DNA of 34,483 bases, from the NCBI GenBank assembly GCA_030729925.1, contig JANQWK010000061.1, positions 1 to 34,483 of the forward strand, given 5' to 3'. The DNA is from Saprospiraceae bacterium. Lineage in GTDB: Bacteria; Bacteroidota; Bacteroidia; Chitinophagales; Saprospiraceae. This document shows, piece by piece, positions 15,576-24,558 of this stretch (position 1 is its first letter; each line of letters begins with the position of its first letter). The position numbers and the translations under genes are program-made. Under the pieces are notes generated by a model. The model saw only the letters and a program-made list of their open reading frames with translations, ran no database searches and had not been told where the DNA came from.

Positions 15576-18431
15576 ATGGAACCCATTCAATATATCGGGG
15601 AGCATCTTTTACCCGGACAACTGGGTCAATTTGCCCTCTTTGCCGGTTTTACCGGAAGTTTGCTCGCTGCCTTTGCCTGGTTTATGGCGGTACAGCGACG
15701 AGAGCGGCCGGAAGCGGCCACCTGGAACAAAATCGGACAATGGTCATTCGGGATCCACAGCGTGGGCATCTTATCGGTCATCGGGGTGATTTTTTACCTG
15801 ATGATCAACAAATATTATGAGTACCAGTACGTTCAGGCACACGTATCCGACGATCTGCCGATGAAGTACATTTTTTCGGCCTTCTGGGAGGGCCAGGAAG
15901 GGAGTTTTCTGCTGTGGATGTTCTGGCACATCGTCCTGGGTCTGATCCTGGTTTTCCGGCCTGGGCGTTTTACGGCTCCGGTGATGAGTATGTTGTCCCT
16001 GGTGCAGGTATTTATTGGTTCCATGATCCTGGGCGTGTATATCGGTTTGGGCGATGATCCGTTCAAACTGGGCAGCAATCCCTTGTTGCTGCTGCGAGAC
16101 ACCGTACAGGCACCGATCTTTTCCAATGCCAATTATGTGAGTCTGTTGCAGGGAACCGGTTTGAATCCCCTGCTGCAAAATTATTGGATGACCATTCACC
16201 CGCCTACCCTTTTCCTGGGTTTTGCTTCTACCACCTTGCCCTTCTGTTTTGCAGCGGCTGGATTGTGGCTCAAAGATTACCAGGGTTGGGTAAAGGCAGT
16301 TTTGCCCTGGGCTTTGTTTTCGGGAGCCATCCTGGGACTGGGCATTTTGATGGGGGGAGCCTGGGCCTATGAAGCACTGACTTTCGGAGGTTACTGGGCC
16401 TGGGATCCGGTAGAAAATATGTCTCTTGTGCCCTGGCTTATCTTGGTAGCCGGTGTTCATGCCAATTTGATAGCAAAGAATACCCGACACGGGATCCGGA
16501 GTACTTATGTTTATTACGCGCTTACTTTTGTGATGATCCTGTATTCTACCTTCCTTACCCGGAGCGGCGTGTTGGGCGATACCAGCGTGCATGCCTTTAC
16601 GGAAATGGGGCTGGAAACGCAATTGTTGGCTTTCATTGTGGCCTTTGCGGCCATCGCAGCCATCCAGTTGGGTCTGCACTATGCCCGTATTCCGGTTCCG
16701 GAAAAAGAAGAAGCTACGGGTTCCCGGGAGTTCTGGATGTTTATCGGCACCCTTATTCTATTGTTTTCAGGTCTTATTATCACAGGTTCTACCTCTCTTC
16801 CGGTGTACAACAAGATCCGACAGTTTTTCGACCCTGCCTATCTGGGGAGTGTCATTACGGATCCCATACCCCACTACAACAAATACCAGATTTGGATAGC
16901 GGTCTTCATCAGTATGTTTTCCGGAACGGCTCAGTTTTTGCGCTACCGCGAACCCAATTGGGCAAAGCACGCCGGAGGCTTCTGGAAGCACAGCGGGATT
17001 AGTCTGGCTGTGGCGTTGTTACTCACCCTTCTCGCCAGTTCCTGGATCAAGGGGTACTCTTGGCAATATTCCGTACTGATGTTTGCCGGACTGTTTACCG
17101 TAGCCAGCAACCTGGATTACCTCGTATTTTTCTTGCGGGGCAACCTCAAAAAGGCCGGCTCGGTTGTGTCGCACGTGGGTTTTGGCCTGATGATTGTAGG
17201 CATTCTGGCTTCCGGGCTCAACCAGCGGATCATTTCGACCAATCCCTTTATGATGGACGGATTGATCGAAGGCGCGGAAGAGGACAGTGCTCGCCGCAAC
17301 TTGCTGTTGTTCAAAGGTGTGCCCATGAAAGTCAAGGACTACACCATTACTTTTGTCCGAGACAGCATTGACAACCTGACCCGTACCTACGAGGTCAACT
17401 ACAAGCGCCACGACGACAGTGGTGCTGTGGTAGAGGAATTCAACTTGTCGCCCAATATCCTGTACAACAAAGATTTTTCGGCGATAGCCGCCTATAACCC
17501 GGCTACCAAGCGCTACCTCGATAAAGATATTTTTACCCATATTCCGGCACTGCCCAAAGTCGAGCAGGACATCAACTATCGCCGCGAGCGGGAAGACAGT
17601 CTCAATTACCGACCTGTTGCCTTAATGCCCGACCTGCCTACAGTTTTTGTGGACACGGTCAAGCTGGACGATGCAGATACTTTCCTGACCAGAACTTATA
17701 CCCTCGAGCTGCAAGACGTTACCCGTAAGCCGCTTCATGAGGATTACAGCCCACAGGCTGGTGATCTCGCCATAGGAGCTACGCTGGCGGTGCGCAGATC
17801 GGACGACGACAGTACCTATATCGTCAACCCGGTCGTGGTACTCCGGGGCGACTTTATCTACGCCTATCCGCACCAAATCAACGAACTCAATGCCAAGATC
17901 CGCATCCCGGAGTCAATCTTTGAGTCGTACTTCGTGCAGGAAGAAAACCTGAACTTCGAAAATTACACCCTCAAGCCGGGGCAGGAAATAGCCGTGGAAG
18001 GTTTCCGGCTGCGCTTAGATGGTTTCCAAAGGGACCCAGTGCACCCTGCCTACACGCCTGAAGACGGGGATATCGCGGTTGGGGCAAAGTTATACGTCCA
18101 AAGTGCCACTGGCGACAATACCACCCTCGAGCCTGTATTTTTTATCCGGGGCAACCGACCGTTTAACATCAAAGACGAATGGACCACCAAAGGACTCAGT
18201 GTGCGCTTTGCCAGTCTGGATCCACAAACGGAGAGCATGCAGCTGATGGTGGCACGCATGCCGGAAGCAGGGCGTGAACTCAGCGTAGAACTGGCTACCA
18301 ATTCCCTGCGATCGGATTACATCGTACTGGAAGCCAAAGAATTTCCGGGCATCAATTATTTTTGGGCAGGCTCCCTGATGATGATGATCGGTTTGGGATT
18401 GAGTATGACAGACCGGATGCGCCAAAAATGA
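15576..18431 (+). CDS. ccmF: CcmF-type heme lyase, unusually long, with duplicated periplasmic module
   Basis: The protein has 951 residues against about 650 for E. coli CcmF. The first about 550 residues carry many membrane helices. They include WEGQEGSFLLW, the MTIHPPTLFLGF segment and the heme-handling WWD motif GGYWAWDPVENMSLVPWL (about residue 270-287). A long soluble region (about 550-925) follows, then a final helix (YFWAGSLMMMIGLGLSM). Within it, residues about 706-759 and 809-860 look like tandem copies (YSPQAGDLAIGATL...VVLRGD against YTPEDGDIAVGAKL...FFIRGN). The protein should join heme to apocytochrome c CXXCH sites at the periplasmic face, taking heme from CcmE just upstream. 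Its stop overlaps the next start (ATGA), indicating translational coupling. Confidence 0.9.
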   Translation: MEPIQYIGEHLLPGQLGQFALFAGFTGSLLAAFAWFMAVQRRERPEAATWNKIGQWSFGIHSVGILSVIGVIFYLMINKYYEYQYVQAHVSDDLPMKYIFSAFWEGQEGSFLLWMFWHIVLGLILVFRPGRFTAPVMSMLSLVQVFIGSMILGVYIGLGDDPFKLGSNPLLLLRDTVQAPIFSNANYVSLLQGTGLNPLLQNYWMTIHPPTLFLGFASTTLPFCFAAAGLWLKDYQGWVKAVLPWALFSGAILGLGILMGGAWAYEALTFGGYWAWDPVENMSLVPWLILVAGVHANLIAKNTRHGIRSTYVYYALTFVMILYSTFLTRSGVLGDTSVHAFTEMGLETQLLAFIVAFAAIAAIQLGLHYARIPVPEKEEATGSREFWMFIGTLILLFSGLIITGSTSLPVYNKIRQFFDPAYLGSVITDPIPHYNKYQIWIAVFISMFSGTAQFLRYREPNWAKHAGGFWKHSGISLAVALLLTLLASSWIKGYSWQYSVLMFAGLFTVASNLDYLVFFLRGNLKKAGSVVSHVGFGLMIVGILASGLNQRIISTNPFMMDGLIEGAEEDSARRNLLLFKGVPMKVKDYTITFVRDSIDNLTRTYEVNYKRHDDSGAVVEEFNLSPNILYNKDFSAIAAYNPATKRYLDKDIFTHIPALPKVEQDINYRREREDSLNYRPVALMPDLPTVFVDTVKLDDADTFLTRTYTLELQDVTRKPLHEDYSPQAGDLAIGATLAVRRSDDDSTYIVNPVVVLRGDFIYAYPHQINELNAKIRIPESIFESYFVQEENLNFENYTLKPGQEIAVEGFRLRLDGFQRDPVHPAYTPEDGDIAVGAKLYVQSATGDNTTLEPVFFIRGNRPFNIKDEWTTKGLSVRFASLDPQTESMQLMVARMPEAGRELSVELATNSLRSDYIVLEAKEFPGINYFWAGSLMMMIGLGLSMTDRMRQK

Positions 18432-19216
18432 GGCCATTAGTCCACCCCCGCATCGTCCTGTTGGGCTACGGCAATCTCGGCTATCACCTGGCCGATGCCT
18501 TGCTGCGGGCGGGTTTGAACCTGGTGCAAATCTACAACCGCTCCGGATTGGTCAGCCCCAGTCCGGGCAAAGTGTCCGTCACTACGGAAACAACCGGCAT
18601 CCTGCCCGATGCCGAGATTTATTTGCTCTGTGTACGGGACGAAGCGATAGGTCTTGTAGCCGAGCAGTTATCCCATAGGGTACATCCGGACGCGGTGGTC
18701 GCGCACACCTCAGGCGCTGCCCCCCTGGAGCAGCTAGCCCGGTATTTTCCGCTATGCGGGGTTTTCTGGCCCGTACAAAGCTTTTCCCGACAGGTGCCTA
18801 CTGACTTTAGCCAGGTTCCCATCTGTGTTGCAGGAACAACCACGATCGCCGAAAACGCACTGTTGCAGTTGGGACGATCATTGTCAAACAGGGTTTATTC
18901 CATTGACCATGAAGAGCGCCCTCGATTACACCTGGCCGCTGTAATGGCCAACAACTTCACCAATGCCCTTTACGATCTTGCCGCGCGGCAACTCGAACAA
19001 ATGGACTTACCCTTCGACCTCCTTCGCCCTCTCATCCTTCAAACAGCCCTTAAAGTCCAAGAAGCCATGCCTGTAGCGGTACAAACGGGTCCTGCCATCC
19101 GCAACGACCGCAGCACCTTACTCAAACACCTGGCGCTGCTGGAGCAGGAACCCGAGCTCCGCGAACTATATCGGCTGCTCAGTAAGCACATCAACCCAAA
19201 ACTGGAACAACTGTAA
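18428..19216 (+). CDS. Rossmann-like / DUF2520 domain protein (putative NADP-binding oxidoreductase)
   Basis: The protein has 262 residues from ATG 18428, which overlaps the ccmF stop in ATGA. A longer frame starts inside ccmF and is less likely. The N-terminus has a dinucleotide-binding strand-turn-helix (IVLLGYGNLGYHLADALLRAG), followed by AEIYLLCVRDEAI and VVAHTSGAAPLEQL. The C-terminal DUF2520-type helical domain contains HLAAVMANNFTNALYDLA and ends with TGPAIRNDRSTLLKHL. The family resembles pyrroline-5-carboxylate or 6-phosphogluconate dehydrogenases, but its reaction is unknown. Similar genes are widespread in Bacteroidota. Confidence 0.85.
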   Translation: MRPLVHPRIVLLGYGNLGYHLADALLRAGLNLVQIYNRSGLVSPSPGKVSVTTETTGILPDAEIYLLCVRDEAIGLVAEQLSHRVHPDAVVAHTSGAAPLEQLARYFPLCGVFWPVQSFSRQVPTDFSQVPICVAGTTTIAENALLQLGRSLSNRVYSIDHEERPRLHLAAVMANNFTNALYDLAARQLEQMDLPFDLLRPLILQTALKVQEAMPVAVQTGPAIRNDRSTLLKHLALLEQEPELRELYRLLSKHINPKLEQL

Positions 19217-19228
19217 ACCCATAACCCT

Positions 19229-19510
19229 ATGAGAATTATCGGCACCATTGACCACCCCACCTGGAAAATTACCCTCTTTAAGATGGACAACAAGTTTTCT
19301 ATAAAATTTGAAGACCGCTTTTTAGAACAAACCTACAAATTCAGGGAAGGAGAACAGTTGCCCGACGAAGCAGCACTCAGACAACTTGTGGACGACCACT
19401 TCCTCCAAAGCGTACAACTCGAGTTTGAAAGCATGCAACGCGTCCATCAGCAAGTCCTTGACAACCATCCCAGAAATGCAGGAGATGCAGATTTTCCTGA
19501 AATCATTTGA
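19229..19510 (+). CDS. Small conserved-looking hypothetical protein
   Basis: The protein has 93 residues, starting 12 bp after the DUF2520 gene in the same direction. It has no signal peptide or membrane segment. It starts with a short beta-like segment (WKITLFKMDNKFSIKFEDRFLEQTYKF). An acidic helical part follows (EGEQLPDEAALRQLVDDHFLQSVQLEFESMQRVHQQVL). I do not recognise a named domain, although such small ORFs beside DUF2520 genes seem common in Bacteroidota. Its position suggests it is co-transcribed with ccmEF. Confidence 0.7.
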   Translation: MRIIGTIDHPTWKITLFKMDNKFSIKFEDRFLEQTYKFREGEQLPDEAALRQLVDDHFLQSVQLEFESMQRVHQQVLDNHPRNAGDADFPEII

Positions 19511-19580
19511 GGACTTTATCATTTCATTAACAAAGCAGCAACAACCCTTAACACTTCTGGTTGTTAAAAAAAATAAAACA

Positions 19581-19751
19581 ATGTTCAATTTTTTCCGAAA
19601 AGACCCCATCAAAAAACTTGAAAAGCAATATCAACAGCTCCTGGAAGAAGCCATGCAGCTCCAACGCAAAGGAGACATTAAGGCTTATGCCCAAAAAATG
19701 GACGAAGCGGAGCAACTGCTTAAGACCATTGAAGAGCAAAAAAAACCTTGA
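19581..19751 (+). CDS. Small Lacal_2735/DUF6435-like protein
   Basis: The protein has 56 residues from ATG 19581, which follows an A-rich stretch. A longer frame reading back into the previous gene is unlikely. It starts MFNFFRKDPIKKLEKQY and continues as a charged amphipathic helix (LLEEAMQLQRKGDIKAYAQKMDEAEQLLKTI). This matches the small Lacal_2735-type family of Bacteroidota from memory. The function is unknown. It ends three bases before the convergent uridine kinase gene. Confidence 0.75.
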   Translation: MFNFFRKDPIKKLEKQYQQLLEEAMQLQRKGDIKAYAQKMDEAEQLLKTIEEQKKP

Positions 19752-19754
19752 TTA

Positions 19755-20369
19755 TCAACTACTTTGCCACTTGATAAAGCCATAGACCACATTCAGCGCA
19801 TTCAAAAAATGGGTGTTGTTGTTGATCACAATGTCCACATCCTCAAGGTATGGTGCGATGTAGCGTTCATAGGCCGGATAGACATGGTTTTCGTAGCGGT
19901 ACAACACATCGTCGAGCGGGTAATTCCGCTCTATCCTGTCGCGCTTGATCCTGCGGATCACTTTCAGGTTGTCGCGGGCATGCAAAAAAATGGTCAGGTC
20001 AAATAACTCCCGAACATCTGGATCGTGGAAAATAAAAATCCCCTCCACTAAAATCACAGGGGCCGGTTGGAAAGTCAAAATAGCCGGTTCTCTGTCGGGA
20101 TTGTTAAAAACATACTCCTTCTTATTCACGGGCTCGCCTGCCTTCAAGGCCCTCAAATCCCGTCGGAATCCCTCAAAATCCACGCCTTCCGGTAAATCGA
20201 AATTATGGACGCCATTTTTGTCCACCGCATGAGATTCCCTTGGGAGGTAGTAATGATCCATAGACAGCACACACAACTCATTGGGCAAGCACCTTTCCTG
20301 AAGCGCTTCCAAAAAGGAAGTTTTCCCGGAACCACTTCCCCCTCCAACCGCAATAATTAGCCTGTTCAT
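19755..20369 (-). CDS. udk: Uridine kinase
   Basis: The protein has 204 residues with the P-loop GGGSGSGKTS (residues 9-18). It also has the substrate-site SMDHYYLP, the family block FDLPEGVDFEGFRRDLRALKAGEPV and VILVEGIFIFHDPDV, and the lid segment IRRIKRDRIERNYPLDDVLYRYENHV. It phosphorylates uridine and cytidine with ATP or GTP to start pyrimidine salvage in the cytosol. It is divergent from a CNT nucleoside transporter 94 bp away, which fits an import-then-phosphorylate pair. No strong shared promoter is visible in the 94 bp. Confidence 0.88.
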   Translation of the reverse strand: MNRLIIAVGGGSGSGKTSFLEALQERCLPNELCVLSMDHYYLPRESHAVDKNGVHNFDLPEGVDFEGFRRDLRALKAGEPVNKKEYVFNNPDREPAILTFQPAPVILVEGIFIFHDPDVRELFDLTIFLHARDNLKVIRRIKRDRIERNYPLDDVLYRYENHVYPAYERYIAPYLEDVDIVINNNTHFLNALNVVYGFIKWQSS

Positions 20370-20463
20370 TTTCCAGCTTTTTTGGATGACTCAAAAAGAA
20401 GGTGTAAAATTAAAGCTTCTTTTTTTACATTTAGGCACATAAAATTAACATACCTACTTTACA

Positions 20464-21744
20464 ATGGAAATACTCAGAGGGTTATTGGGCATTGGAATTT
20501 TATTGAGCCTGGCATATTTGCTCAGCAGTGGAAAAAAAGCTATTGACTGGAAGCTGGTGGGCATTGGGATGGTACTTCAGGTAGCACTGGCCGTATTAAT
20601 TATCAAAGTTGCCCCAGTGCGGTCAGCCTTCCAGCTCGTCGTAGATTTTTTCATCCTGCTGATCGGCAGTACGGAAAAAGCAGCGGGTTTTATGTTTGGG
20701 AGTCTGGCCGACAAAGCGGGTCCTTTTGGTTTTGCCTTTTATGTGCTTCCTACGATCATCTTTTTCTCTGCCCTGTCTTCTCTGCTGTACTATTTCGGCA
20801 TTCTGCAAAAAGTGGTCTATGTTTTTGCCTGGGTCATGCGCAAAACGATGCGCATGACGGGTGCGGAAAGTCTGGCCGCTGCGGCCAATGTCTTTATTGG
20901 ACAAACCGAAGCGCCCTTGGTGGTTAAGCCTTACATCGAAAAAATGAGTCGCTCAGAGATCCTGTGCTTGATGACGGGGGGCATGGCCACCATTGCAGGC
21001 AGTGTATTTGGTGCCTATATGGCCATGCTGGGGGGCAGTTCGCCCGAAGAGACGGCCAAATTTGGTATGCACTTACTGACGGCTTCGATCATCTCTGCTC
21101 CTGCGGCGATTGTAGTAGCTAAAATCATACTTCCCGAAACGGAAAAAAACAGGACGGGGCAGGACATGCACATCCCTAGTGTTGACGCAGGCTCTAATTT
21201 CTTGGATGCACTTGCCCGGGGTACAACAGATGGCTTGAAGCTGGCGGTCAATGTGGGAGCTATGCTGATTGCTTTCATGGCCATCATTTACCTCAGCAAC
21301 GAACTCTTGTTTGTCGCCGGGAAATTCACCGGGTTGAACAGTTTTGTACAGGCTAGTTCCAACGGGGTCTATCAAGCACTCAGCATGGAATACCTATTGG
21401 GCATTGTTTTCGCTCCTATTGCCTGGGTGCTGGGCGTACCCGGAAAGGACATTGTGCAGATCGGCCAATTGCTCGGAGAAAAAACCATTCTCAACGAATT
21501 TGTAGCGTATGCCTCTTTGGCAAAAGCTATTCCTGCCGGCTTGCTTTCCGAAAAATCCATCATCATTGCGACCTATGCCCTTTGCGGGTTCGCTAATTTT
21601 GCCTCTATTGGCATCCAGATCGGCGGTATCGGAGCCATCGCGCCCGGCCAGCGACGCACCCTTACAGAGCTTGGATTCAAAGCACTGATCGGGGGAACCC
21701 TGGCTGCGTTCCTAACGGCTTGCATTGCGGGAGCGATGGTATAA
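20464..21744 (+). CDS. Concentrative nucleoside transporter (NupC/CNT family)
   Basis: The protein has 426 residues with about ten hydrophobic segments. CNT signatures are FGSLADKAGPFGFAFYVLPTIIFFSALSSLLYYFGILQ, GQTEAPLVVKPYI, GGMATIAGSVFGAYMAMLGG and the C-terminal GLLSEKSIIIATYALCGFANFASIGIQIGG. CNTs import nucleosides with Na+ or H+ across the inner membrane. Preference for pyrimidines is not visible from the sequence, but the neighbouring uridine kinase suggests uridine or cytidine. The start is the ATG at 20464 after a TTTACA-like stretch. Confidence 0.92.
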   Translation: MEILRGLLGIGILLSLAYLLSSGKKAIDWKLVGIGMVLQVALAVLIIKVAPVRSAFQLVVDFFILLIGSTEKAAGFMFGSLADKAGPFGFAFYVLPTIIFFSALSSLLYYFGILQKVVYVFAWVMRKTMRMTGAESLAAAANVFIGQTEAPLVVKPYIEKMSRSEILCLMTGGMATIAGSVFGAYMAMLGGSSPEETAKFGMHLLTASIISAPAAIVVAKIILPETEKNRTGQDMHIPSVDAGSNFLDALARGTTDGLKLAVNVGAMLIAFMAIIYLSNELLFVAGKFTGLNSFVQASSNGVYQALSMEYLLGIVFAPIAWVLGVPGKDIVQIGQLLGEKTILNEFVAYASLAKAIPAGLLSEKSIIIATYALCGFANFASIGIQIGGIGAIAPGQRRTLTELGFKALIGGTLAAFLTACIAGAMV

Positions 21745-21746
21745 AT

Positions 21747-22292
21747 TCAAGTTTTGGCGACCTGCGCAAGCGTCCGTCGGATTTGTCCCTGATGCCTGCG
21801 CAGGTGTCCGCTGAAGAAATCGAGCATACCCCAAAGGCTCAGGCGCCCCACCAAAGGGTGGTTGAAGGCTGCCTTGTCAAAAACAAGGTCAGGCTGAGCC
21901 GCCAAAAAATCGCGCAATGCTTTTCTTTGTTCCTGCCATTGGGTTGTCAGTGCGACTATAGACAGATCGGGCATATCCTCCGGATTAACCACTGCGGGGG
22001 CCTTGATGCGAAAAGGAGCCCCAAATGCAAGCTGCAAGCGCCAAAGTCGCCAGGTACTTTTCCATCCCGCCGGTTCCAAATTGGCCGGCTGGCTCAATTT
22101 TTTTTCCAAATACCGGTGTGCCAATTGCTCAGCCTTGACGAGGTGGTACATGTTTTCTTTGACCGACCAGGCTCCCGGAGCGGGCTTACTATCCAGGACT
22201 GCGTCCGAATAGCCCTCCACTTCTTTCAACAAAGCCATCAAATAGCGGTCTGCCTGATCGAATTTTTCAAAAACCTGGGTTCGATGTTTCAT
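21747..22292 (-). CDS. DinB/YfiT-like four-helix-bundle protein
   Basis: The protein has 181 residues. The DinB-superfamily pattern is PGAWSVKENMYHLVKAEQLAHRYL at the N-terminus and LWGMLDFFSGHLRRHQGQIRRTL at the C-terminus. Together they supply three His residues that could bind a metal. Members act as metal-dependent thiol transferases or are uncharacterised; this one cannot be assigned a substrate. It ends two bases after the transporter's stop on the opposite strand and is divergent from the amidohydrolase gene. Confidence 0.85.
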   Translation of the reverse strand: MKHRTQVFEKFDQADRYLMALLKEVEGYSDAVLDSKPAPGAWSVKENMYHLVKAEQLAHRYLEKKLSQPANLEPAGWKSTWRLWRLQLAFGAPFRIKAPAVVNPEDMPDLSIVALTTQWQEQRKALRDFLAAQPDLVFDKAAFNHPLVGRLSLWGMLDFFSGHLRRHQGQIRRTLAQVAKT

Positions 22293-22351
22293 ACTTTAGG
22301 GATCAAAAATTTTAACTTTTCCTGAAATTACAGTTTTATTTCCGTTGGCTG

Positions 22352-22382
22352 TTTGCTCCTGCTAAAATTTTCTCTATACTTA
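22352..22382 (+). promoter_or_regulatory. Weak candidate promoter for the amidohydrolase gene
   Basis: TTTG at 22352-22355 is followed after exactly 19 nt by TATACTTA (22375-22382). The spacing is right for a Bacteroidota -33/-7 pair but the -7 box matches only four of six fixed positions. The leader would be about 37 nt before ATG 22426. Confidence 0.25.
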
Positions 22383-22425
22383 AGCTGTAAAACCAAATGC
22401 TTTTTCATTCAAAAATACAAGCAAT

Positions 22426-24021
22426 ATGTCAAAGAAAGTCCTTGCAGCCCTGCTCGCGCTGCTTTTTTCCCTTCCTTCATGGGCACAACTCAAAAAAGCC
22501 CCCGACCGGGCGGAAGGAGATGGCCCTTATACCCAGCTCATCATCCGGGGAGTTACCCTGATCAATGGCAATGGGGCTCCTCCGATAGGCCCTATGGATA
22601 TCGTGGTAGAAAATAATATCATCAAAGAGATCAAACAGGTAGGCTACCCCGGAGTGCCGATCAATGAGGAAAGAAGACCTCAGCTCAAACCCGGGGGAAA
22701 AGAATACGACTGCACCGGCATGTTCCTGATGCCTGGCTTTGTGGATATGCACGGACACATTGGCGGACAGGCACAGGGAGCGTATGCCGAGTACGTGTTC
22801 AAACTCTGGATGGGCCACGGGATTACCACCATCCGCGATCCGTCGGCAGGAAACGGTTTGGACTGGGTACTGGAACACAAACGGCGCAGTGAAGCGAATG
22901 AAATTACAGCTCCGAGGATCCTGGCCTATACGGCCTTTGGGATGGGTGCCGAAAATGGCATCAATTCTCCGGAGGAAGCCATCAACTGGGTGCGCCAAAA
23001 TGCCAAAAACGGAGCAGACGGGATCAAGTTTTTTGGAGCATCACCCGATATCATGGAGGCAGCACTGGTGGAAAACAAAAAACTGGGTCTGCGCTCTGCT
23101 TGTCACCACGCCCAGATGGATGTAGCGCGTTGGAACGTGCTGAACTCAGCCCGTGCAGGTCTGACCAGCATGGAGCACTGGTATGGGTTGCCCGAAGCGC
23201 TTTTCCAAGACAAAACGGTTCAGAACTACCGACTCGATTACAACTACGCCAACGAACAACACCGCTTCGGAGAGGCGGGAAAGTTGTGGAAACAGGCTGC
23301 GCCCCCCTACTCGGAAAAATGGAACCAGGTGATGAACGAACTCATCGAACTGGACTTCACCCTTGACCCAACGTTCAATATCTATGAGGCCAATCGCGAC
23401 CTGCACCGCGCCAGAAGGGCAGAATGGCACGAAGAATACACCATGCCCGGCTTGTGGCGCTTCTACATGCCCAGCAAAATTTCCCATGGTTCTTATTGGC
23501 ACTATTGGGGAACGGAAGAAGAAGTGGAGTGGAAACAAAACTACAATTTGTGGATGACCTTCATCAATGAGTACAAAAACCGAGGCGGACGGGTAACCGC
23601 AGGTTCCGACTCCGGATTTATCTTCCAGCTGTATGGATTTGCTTACATCCGCGAACTGGAATTGCTCCGCGAAGCCGGCTTCCACCCGCTGGAGGTCATC
23701 CGCTCCGCTACCCTCAACGGCGCCGAAGCCCTCGGCATGGCCGATAAAATCGGAACCGTTGAGGTAGGCAAACTGGCAGATTTTGCGATTGTGGAAGAAA
23801 ATCCACTGATGAACCTCAAAGTGCTGTATGGTACAGGTGCGATCAAACTAACCGAAGACAATGAAATCATCCGGGTAGGTGGCGTGAAATACACCGTGAA
23901 AGACGGGGTGGTTTACGATGCCAAAAAACTACTGGAAGATGTGCGCATGATGGTCGAAGACTCCAAACGCAAGGAAGACTTCGAAATTACACAGCCCGGA
24001 CTGGCTCCTAAGAAAAACTAA
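22426..24021 (+). CDS. Secreted amidohydrolase family protein
   Basis: The protein has 531 residues with a signal peptide (VLAALLALLFSLPSWAQ). The metal centre of subtype I amidohydrolases is complete: H109-G-H111 in FVDMHGH, a bridging Lys in DGIKFFG, His in SACHHAQ and SMEHW, and Asp395 in AGSDSG. The end carries ATLNGAEALGM and GKLADFAIVEENPLMNL, as in imidazolonepropionase-like or dipeptidase-like members. It acts in the periplasm or outside the cell on an unknown amide or cyclic substrate. It differs from the PD40 amidohydrolase at 5531 in lacking the propeller and keeping the Asp. Confidence 0.92.
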   Translation: MSKKVLAALLALLFSLPSWAQLKKAPDRAEGDGPYTQLIIRGVTLINGNGAPPIGPMDIVVENNIIKEIKQVGYPGVPINEERRPQLKPGGKEYDCTGMFLMPGFVDMHGHIGGQAQGAYAEYVFKLWMGHGITTIRDPSAGNGLDWVLEHKRRSEANEITAPRILAYTAFGMGAENGINSPEEAINWVRQNAKNGADGIKFFGASPDIMEAALVENKKLGLRSACHHAQMDVARWNVLNSARAGLTSMEHWYGLPEALFQDKTVQNYRLDYNYANEQHRFGEAGKLWKQAAPPYSEKWNQVMNELIELDFTLDPTFNIYEANRDLHRARRAEWHEEYTMPGLWRFYMPSKISHGSYWHYWGTEEEVEWKQNYNLWMTFINEYKNRGGRVTAGSDSGFIFQLYGFAYIRELELLREAGFHPLEVIRSATLNGAEALGMADKIGTVEVGKLADFAIVEENPLMNLKVLYGTGAIKLTEDNEIIRVGGVKYTVKDGVVYDAKKLLEDVRMMVEDSKRKEDFEITQPGLAPKKN

Positions 24022-24030
24022 AACCCCCTT

Positions 24031-24069
24031 TTGCCGGAAGGCTTACAAATCCAGTAAGCCCTCCGGCAA
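24031..24069. terminator. Long hairpin at the convergent amidohydrolase/rimM junction
   Basis: TTGCCGGAAGGCTTAC (24031-24046) and GTAAGCCCTCCGGCAA (24054-24069) form a 16-bp stem with a single mismatch and a 7-nt loop. It covers the rimM stop codon and last codons and lies 10 bp after the amidohydrolase stop. Neither strand has a clean T-tract directly after the stem. It may be a bidirectional terminator or an RNA 3'-end stabiliser. Confidence 0.6.
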
Positions 24070-24549
24070 TTCCAGGGTGATCCGCTTTTCCGGAACCTGC
24101 ACCGATACGATAAAGGCTTCTACCAGTGGAACCATCGCCTCTTTTCCCGAGCCGGTTGCCACAAAAGCCATCCATTGCTGGGGGTACTCCACCACCCTGC
24201 TGATCGTTCCGATCAAAGTCCCGGTCGTACTATCCCGTACTTCAAAACCCATCCAGGTTTCGTAAAGGTGGTCCTCCACCACCGTAAGCTCTGTTTCCCG
24301 AAGATACAATCTTTTTCCAACCAAATCCTCTGCTGCCTCGCGGGACGACACCTCCTCCAACTGGACAATATCTCCCGTTTCCCCCTTTACAGCGACAATA
24401 AAATAAGGCAAATATTGGCCACTCTGTTCCGTGAATACGACCCCCGATGCCAAAAAAGCGGTGTGGTAGCGCTCCTCGATATGCACTTTCAACTCCCCTT
24501 TCAATCCATGGGGCTTTCGAATACTCCCGACCTGAACCATTTGTTCCAT
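24043..24549 (-). CDS. rimM: Ribosome maturation factor RimM
   Basis: The protein has 168 residues. The N-terminal RimM domain shows VGSIRKPHGLKGELKVHI and EEVSSREAAEDLVGKRLYL. The C-terminal PRC-barrel part contains LIGTISRVVEYPQQWMAFV, EAMVPLVEAFI and a final ITLELPEGLLDL. RimM binds S19 and helps assemble the head of the 30S subunit. It starts 9 bp after the mnmA stop, so the two form an RNA-modification and ribosome operon. Its last codons lie in a strong hairpin. Confidence 0.95.
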   Translation of the reverse strand: MEQMVQVGSIRKPHGLKGELKVHIEERYHTAFLASGVVFTEQSGQYLPYFIVAVKGETGDIVQLEEVSSREAAEDLVGKRLYLRETELTVVEDHLYETWMGFEVRDSTTGTLIGTISRVVEYPQQWMAFVATGSGKEAMVPLVEAFIVSVQVPEKRITLELPEGLLDL

Positions 24550-24558
24550 TGCGCCTGT

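Noticed and set aside
15771-16679. Minus-strand open frame of 302 codons opposite ccmF
   Set aside because: Antisense to conserved CcmF membrane helices and the WWD motif; its translation is His/Gln-rich without recognisable domains.
18362-18427. Earlier start for the DUF2520 gene inside ccmF
   Set aside because: The 22 extra residues are antiphase ccmF sequence without family likeness; ATG 18428 in the ATGA overlap gives a proper Rossmann N-terminus.
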